This document shows positions 8,175 to 12,231 of a DNA stretch of 12,231 nucleotides, one piece after another; within the stretch, counting starts at the first letter, position 1, and each line of letters opens with the position of its first letter. This stretch comes from Cyclostephanos tholiformis (Eukaryota > Bacillariophyta > Thalassiosirophyceae > Thalassiosirales > Thalassiosiraceae). The stretch lies in the NCBI GenBank assembly GCA_036939975.1, contig JALLPB010001069.1, positions 1-12,231 on the forward strand, read 5' to 3'. A program made the translations under genes and the position numbers. A model generated the notes under the pieces. The model did no database searches. It had not been told where the DNA came from and was given only the letters and a program-made list of their open reading frames with translations.

Positions 8175-8994
8175 AGTGGGGCTGGCGGTCTTAGTATGAT
8201 CACCCTGTTTTTTTTAGCGTGCCAGATTTGTTGTTCATCTTTGGGGCCAAAATTGTGCATCATCTACTCCCCACTCCAACGAATCAGTTTTGGACCTCTC
8301 CTCACCCCCACCATGCCTCGAGCTCCAAAGCGTCATGCCTTGACGGGCTGTCGTTGCCATATGTCCAAGCATCAGGCAACGGTGAACAAGCGCTGGCTCC
8401 ATAATAGCAATTCGAGCGGCGCTTGGCACAGGGGGAAGGTTGAGGCATTCCGAAGCCATGATGGGTGGCAATGAATCCAAGGTAGAGTTGTTGTGAGTTG
8501 GTGGTTGTGGGGAAAAAGTTCCGAGCCTAAAAAAACCTCCTCTCAGAAAAATATAGATTCCTTTCGCTGACAAATAGTGGAAAAATGGCAAAAAACAACT
8601 ATTTGTCAGCAAAGAAATTTGCAAGGTTGCCAACTCTGAGAAATAGTCAAGAAATAGCCCATGTCACAGCTCTAAGGCTAGTCATTTTATCTTCAAGGTG
8701 TCGCTGTCCGCCAAAAAAATTTGCAGTCCACTAGTGAATCATATGCAGCGAATTGACATTTTAAGGCCACTCTATTGTGTCGGGATGTTTTGAAAATGAT
8801 CGCATAGCAATGCAATTTAATTCCTCCTATTTTTAATTTTCTGACTAATTCAGAACTAGGTTGTACATAGAACCAGCTAATTACCTAAGAAAAGAGGAAG
8901 TGGGTGGCTCTTATGCCCTGGCGTCTCTTAGGCTGTGATTTCTTTGAGCGTGTGTGCATAAAACGTAAATAAAATAAAATAAAATTGGTCATGT
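8175..8994. other. Non-coding stretch with a small inverted repeat and an AAAAT microsatellite
   Basis: I see no supported gene. A 132-codon minus-strand open frame (8633-8235) has no recognisable domain and spans the inverted repeat. That repeat, CTTTCGCTGACAAATAGT at 8561-8577 with ACTATTTGTCAGCAAAG at 8598-8614, gives a roughly 16-bp stem with a 20-base loop. At 8966-8985 there are four tandem AAAAT-type units. The stretch near 8820-8860 is AT-rich and featureless. Confidence 0.5.
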
Positions 8995-9101
8995 GTGTCC
9001 CTCTGCGAAGCTTTTTCCTTTGCAGCATTCTTTTTTTTTCAAATTAAATACGTAAAATACGTTGTGGTTGTTCGTTTGGCCTTGGCCTTGTGGAAAGCCC
9101 A

Positions 9102-9472
9102 TCATTTTTTGATCATTATTGATGTTGACACAAAAATCTCCACCAAAATTCAAGATAGGGCAACAATGGATGGCACCATTGGATTCGCCGAGCTCTTCAA
9201 CGTCAGAATCAATTGCTACCTTTTGATTTCTGTCCAATTATTCATCAGTCATTATGCATTGAAAATGAGGGTACAGAATGATCATTTTTTGATCATTTCG
9301 GGACCCCCCCAAAACATACTAGATTCCGCTAGAAAAATTGTTTGGCCCAATGAGTTTCCTTAAAAAACTAAGAATGTCCCATTTGTCTTGGAACGAGAGA
9401 TACGAGAAACCATATCAATTTAATACCGAATTCTACGTAGGAAATACCCCTCAAAATGATCAAAAAATGATC
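9102..9472. repeat. Three copies of a TCATTTTTTGATCATT motif; outer pair inverted
   Basis: TCATTTTTTGATCATT occurs at 9102-9117 and, extended to TGATCATTTTTTGATCATTT, at 9279-9298. Its reverse complement is at 9453-9472. The last two are in inverted orientation, 154 bases apart, each followed on the inner side by a run of C or G (CGGGACCCCCCC and GAGGGG), as if they were terminal inverted repeats of a short element of about 195 bp. A 122-codon open frame beginning at a GTG at 8995 crosses this region; it has no known motif and is probably accidental. Confidence 0.5.
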
Positions 9473-9485
9473 CGGGATGATCGTT

Positions 9486-9826
9486 TCATATGAAATTTTT
9501 GGCCACAGCCGAACGATACTTTTTGCGCGCATATACACATATAAATATACACGAATAAAACGAAAAAGTGTCTATGTGGAACCTAAAATTGCTGCACCAG
9601 CCCCGTGTTCCTCCATCTTTCATCTTTCGACATGACAAGTATGACATTGCCGCTGCTCTCTTTGTCATTTTCTCATATCACTGCCTCCACACCCCACCCC
9701 ACCACACCACACACCAACATCAGTCTTTATTTACAGACACACACATCTCTCATCACTTCTCGTCGGAATTCCTCTCCATTCTCCCAGCTCCCAGCTCTCA
9801 GCTCCCACCTCCCACACAGGGTCTCC
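9486..9826. other. Pyrimidine-rich, low-complexity stretch before the second LINE copy
   Basis: This holds runs such as CACCCCACCCCACCACACC near 9690-9715 and repeated AGCTCCCAGCTC blocks at 9785-9810. A plus-strand frame runs from here into the LINE fragment, but its upstream part is compositionally biased and unlike any LINE or Harbinger segment, so the join looks fortuitous. No gene is supported. Confidence 0.5.
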
Positions 9827-9832
9827 TACAAG

Positions 9833-10105
9833 ATGGCGAACCTACACGTGCCTCAACGTGGCCCGGATCGACGGTGGACCTACCCCAAGTCGGAGGATGT
9901 ACTGGAGGAGTGTGGGCTGCACAGGATTGAGGAATATATATTGAGACGGAGGGACATGATCGCTGCGTACGTGGTGGAGTGCAGCATCTTCCACGACTGC
10001 ATGGATTCGGAGCAGAAGCGAGGATCGGTACCCCACAAGTGGTGGTGGGAGCAGGAGATGAACTTGGATGCTTATGATGCAACTGAATCAGTAGGCATTG
10101 AATAG
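9833..10105 (+). pseudogene. C-terminal fragment of LINE ORF, frame still open (90 codons)
   Basis: The frame encodes the LINE C-terminal tail: RRWTYPKSEDVLEECG, IEEYILRRRD, a short helix, then KWWWEQEMNLDAYD before a TAG. All Trp and Arg codons that are stops in copy 1 are intact here, so this copy is younger or less decayed. It lacks every catalytic domain. The ATG at 9833 is an internal Met of the original protein, so I treat this as a fragment and not as an independent gene. Confidence 0.8.
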
Positions 10106-10250
10106 CCACTCCATACTCCCGCCCTCCTGTGGGCTACTAGGGGGCAACAACATCCAGGCATCACCCACGCACTGGACATGATGCTAATGCATGTCGTCGG
10201 CCCTCACGAGTCAGACTTTTATATGGGGAGGGTTGTTTGGTAGGTGGGCG

Positions 10251-10278
10251 AAGCGGTATTATTGTGTGATATTTGCTT
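10251..10278 (+). other. Conserved 3'-terminal stem-loop of LINE copy 2
   Basis: The 28 bases are identical to those at 20-47 on the minus strand. AAGCGGTAT can pair with ATATTTGCTT (two G-U pairs and a bulged U) around a 9-base loop. It lies 19 bases from the element's 3' end. A role in recognition by the reverse transcriptase is inferred from better-studied LINEs. Confidence 0.5.
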
Positions 10279-10348
10279 AGCCTTTTAACTATAGTAATCA
10301 GATGTCCAGGCGGGGGCGGCATGTCCAGCGAGCTTTGGTAAGCTTTAG

Positions 10349-11185
10349 TATTCGAATCTCACAGAGTTGAGGCAGGTAGAGGGCACCTATAATGCCATCG
10401 GATTGCCTGGGTGCTGCGGGTTGATTGACGTTGTACACGTCAAATGGGCCAATTGTCCCGTCAGAGACTTTAACCGCGCAAAGGGTAAGGAGTCCTACCC
10501 CTTCCTTGGGTTTGAGTGCATCACTGATTTCAACCGCAGGATTATGTCTATTTACGGGCCGCATTTTGGATCGCGTAATGATATGGACATCGTTAAGATG
10601 GATAACTCTGTGGAGGCAATCAGAAAGGTGCCTCTCTTCCACGATGCTCACTGGGCATATTACAATAAGAATGCTCGTGTGTGGACTAGCATGGGTGCTT
10701 CTTTGATATGCAACAATGGATATTGGCATTGGCCGATGATTATTTGTCCATTCACGCGGCTTGATAATGCTTTGGCTGATGGTTATTTTACTACACACCT
10801 TGAGGGCATCAGTAAGGATGTCGAGTGTATGTTTGGGATACTGAAAAAGCGGTGGAGGATTCTTAACCATGGATTCTTTTATTGGGATGTTAAGACCTGT
10901 GAGAAGATACTTGTGACATGCTGCTGGCTAAATAATTTTTTGTTGGACTTGATGGAGCGGTCGAATGTTCATGTAGGTCATGGGGGTCCAGTTGGGGATG
11001 ACGGAGTTTCGTTGTCTGGTCCGCTGTTGTAGGAACCTGCCAAGGACTGCAACGACAAAGATCATATATTGTCCAAGCAGTTTGCTTGGCGATGCAGCCA
11101 GTTGGTGGAGCATCTGCACATGTTTTTTAGGAACAGTGCAATTGAGGGGGGAGATTGGGTTGATCATTGTAACGGTAACACATAG
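10349..11185 (+). pseudogene. PIF/Harbinger transposase, 5'-truncated, with in-frame stop and lost catalytic Asp
   Basis: The protein would cut and move the transposon as a DDE nuclease in the nucleus. The frame is open from just after a TAG at 10346-10348 and has no suitable ATG before the conserved GLPGCCGLIDVVHVKW motif, so the N-terminal half is missing. The first Asp is at 10427-10429. FGSRNDMDIVK and the RGD/KG-type segment follow. At the second catalytic site the sequence reads ICNNGYW where the family has an Asp before Gly-Tyr (10712-10717). The Glu is in DVECMFGILKKRWRIL (10823-10825). A TAG at 11030-11032 interrupts the frame, but the same frame continues with FAWRCSQLVEHLHMFF, a typical Harbinger C-terminus, to a second TAG at 11183-11185. 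Family membership is secure; activity is excluded. Confidence 0.88.
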
Positions 11186-11214
11186 TAACTATGTCATTAG
11201 AATTAATTGATGTA

Positions 11215-12230
11215 CTAGGTTAACCCCGAAAATGTTCCCATGAATTCGGATTGAGGAGTGCTGGATTGATCTACCACTCCACCGGCACCATCACCACCAA
11301 CCTCTCCTACACATGCGAGCATTCCAAGCAACTGATTGACAAGATTCATCAGCTGTTTTTCATACCACTCCCTCCCATACCTGCTGACATAGACCTGCTC
11401 AAGTTTTTGCATGATCGCAATTCTTTGTTTNCCATACCTGCTGACATAGACCTGCTCAAGTTTTTGCATGATCGCAATTTTTTGTTCGATGGAGTCAACC
11501 CTGTTCTTCTCGATAACCGAAATCATCCCATCCACCTGCACCCTTTTAGCATCAATCTCAACATCTCTGATCTTAATAGCTTTCACTGCTCCATCACCAT
11601 CCACAACTTCAACTGGACAATCCAACCTAGCAACAGCGTGCTCATCTGCAATTAATTTCTTTGACTTCTCCCTCACCATCTTGCGCGCCGGTCCAGGTGG
11701 TTGCTTGCTTGGATTGGTTACGATATCCTTGTTGTCCTTATGAACAAACTGATAGGATATACTTGCACGACTTGTTCTCAAGCTACCAATTTGCCGGAAT
11801 CATTGCCATGACTTTAATTGGATCGTCATAGTTCAAGCCATCTATCCCCTGTATAGTAAACTTGTGTGAAGACAAGATATGATGGGAGAACCAATACAAA
11901 CACTGCAAAAAAATTGGCTTACCAGATTGTTCGCCACCCATAGCTTTGCCACAACTGATTGCCACAAATGTTGGAGCTGCGGCATTCCACTGGGGAGCTT
12001 ATTCAAGTTCTCAAAGCCCGGAAACTTGTAAGCAAACTTTTTCAAAGCTGTCATCTCCATCTCTACTTACGCAGAAGACATGCGGGGTCCATGTCCCCCT
12101 TATGCATGCCTTTGAACCTTCTCATCATTTGCTCACAAACTGTGTTGTCTTCAAAGATCTCAGAAGGAATATTGTGGAGGAGGTTTATGTACTCGTCATA
12201 AAATGCAGACTCCCTCCTTTCCTCTGTCAT
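11215..12230 (-). pseudogene. Degraded gene convergent to the transposase; possible Harbinger DNA-binding accessory protein
   Basis: Three coding-like pieces lie in order on the minus strand. The frame from ATG 12230 is open for 55 codons (RRESAFYDEYINLLHNIP region) to a TAG. A shifted frame from 12060 reads ALKKFAYKFPGFENLNKLP to 11923, where GTAAGC opens a plausible 74-bp intron (11849-11922, ending ATACAG) joining in phase to GIDGLNYDDPIKVMAMIP, with a TAG at 11785. The last piece, 11781-11215, contains KQPPGPARKMVREKSKK followed by a long charged helix. This resembles the Pro-Gly/Lys-rich motif and helical tail of Myb/NAM-type Harbinger accessory proteins. Its position tail-to-tail with the transposase supports that, but the similarity is weak. 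The gene may continue beyond the window. Confidence 0.4.
11375..11487. repeat. 56-bp duplication around a single N (likely assembly artefact)
   Basis: CCATACCTGCTGACATAGAC begins at 11375 and again at 11432, and the two 56-base copies differ at only 2 positions. A single N at 11431 separates them. This is what results when two contig ends that really overlap are joined by a placeholder gap. The duplication repeats the peptide IAIMQKLEQVYVSRY in the minus-strand frame, and 57 bases happen to keep the frame. Confidence 0.85.
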
Positions 12231-12231
12231 C

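Larger units (their letters stand above)
9827..10297 (+). mobile_element. 5'-truncated LINE fragment (copy 2), inverted relative to copy 1
   Basis: These 471 bases match the reverse complement of 1-479, from TACAAGATGGC through to the shared end AACTATAGTAA, with scattered substitutions and a few small indels. Similarity stops abruptly at 9827, which is the usual 5' truncation of LINE insertions. Copy 1 has an extra 7-base duplication (GTAGGCA) near its stop that copy 2 lacks. No convincing target-site duplication flanks it. The sequence immediately after 10297 belongs to a Harbinger transposase remnant. Confidence 0.9.

Noticed and set aside
7829..8263. Similar peptides read on both strands near 8000-8100, suggesting two related small genes
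   Set aside because: The similarity is due to the palindromic MITE; both strands of a hairpin read the same.
8235..8633. 132-codon minus-strand open frame
   Set aside because: It has no recognisable domain, runs through an inverted repeat, and has a Pro/Thr- and Ser-rich composition typical of chance frames.
8880..8990. Possible tRNA or small structured RNA
   Set aside because: No cloverleaf, no T-loop consensus and no A/B box could be found here or elsewhere in the window.
8995..9363. 122-codon plus-strand open frame
   Set aside because: It starts at GTG, crosses two copies of a repeated motif, and its apparent hydrophobic segment comes from T-runs. No homology is recognised.
9605..9832. 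N-terminal extension of the LINE fragment frame
   Set aside because: It is low-complexity, pyrimidine-rich sequence fused in frame by chance at the truncation point.
1..10297. Reading the terminal inverted repeats as ends of one giant DNA transposon
   Set aside because: The repeats are the 3' ends of a LINE: they encode the LINE C-terminus and only copy 1 continues into the LINE body. Their outward orientation is explained by two independent insertions.
10298..10870. 190-codon minus-strand open frame
   Set aside because: It is antisense to the transposase, whose conserved motifs are clear on the plus strand.
11251..11655. 134-codon plus-strand open frame across the N
   Set aside because: The minus-strand frame is longer and has a charged helical composition with a Lys-rich motif; the plus frame crosses the suspected misjoin and has no motif.

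Overview
The window looks like nuclear DNA from a unicellular eukaryote, most likely a diatom or related stramenopile. That rests on one protein-coding gene split by short GT-AG introns (72-105 bp), a non-LTR retrotransposon and a PIF/Harbinger DNA transposon of kinds I associate with these algae, foldback MITE-like elements, and no bacterial operon structure. The lineage is an inference; no rRNA or organelle marker is present.

Layout. 1-3310 (minus strand) is a nearly full-length but dead LINE: AP-type endonuclease, reverse transcriptase, three zinc-finger-like motifs, a C-terminal domain and a 3' UTR whose end is at position 1. Probable LINE 5' leader continues to about 3560. 3560-5034 is AT-rich DNA with no recognisable gene, holding a tandem direct repeat and a large imperfect foldback at 3937-4150. 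5035-7682 (minus strand) is the one gene that looks functional: four exons encoding a 794-residue membrane-anchored alpha/beta hydrolase of the YheT/ABHD1-3/EMB8 family with an intact Ser-Asp-His triad. Its upstream region has a cluster of TTGAC motifs and, about 300 bp from the ATG, a 193-bp almost perfect hairpin MITE with Tc1/mariner-like ends (7980-8172).

8175-9826 carries no gene I can support, only small inverted repeats, an AAAAT microsatellite, three copies of a TCATTTTTTGATCATT motif and a pyrimidine-rich stretch. 9827-10297 (plus strand) is a 5'-truncated second copy of the same LINE, with its C-terminal reading frame open; it matches 1-479 in inverted orientation. It is joined directly to a 5'-truncated PIF/Harbinger transposase pseudogene (10349-11185, plus strand). 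Facing it on the minus strand (11215-12230) is a degraded second gene, probably the transposon's DNA-binding accessory protein. A single N at 11431 sits between two near-identical 56-bp copies and is most likely an unmerged assembly overlap.

Overall this is one host gene in a bed of decayed transposons. I found no defence system, gene cluster or clearly new multi-gene system. The most useful leads are the multi-membrane-span hydrolase, the hairpin MITE next to its promoter, the conserved LINE 3' stem-loop, and the unclassified TGATCA-containing repeats.
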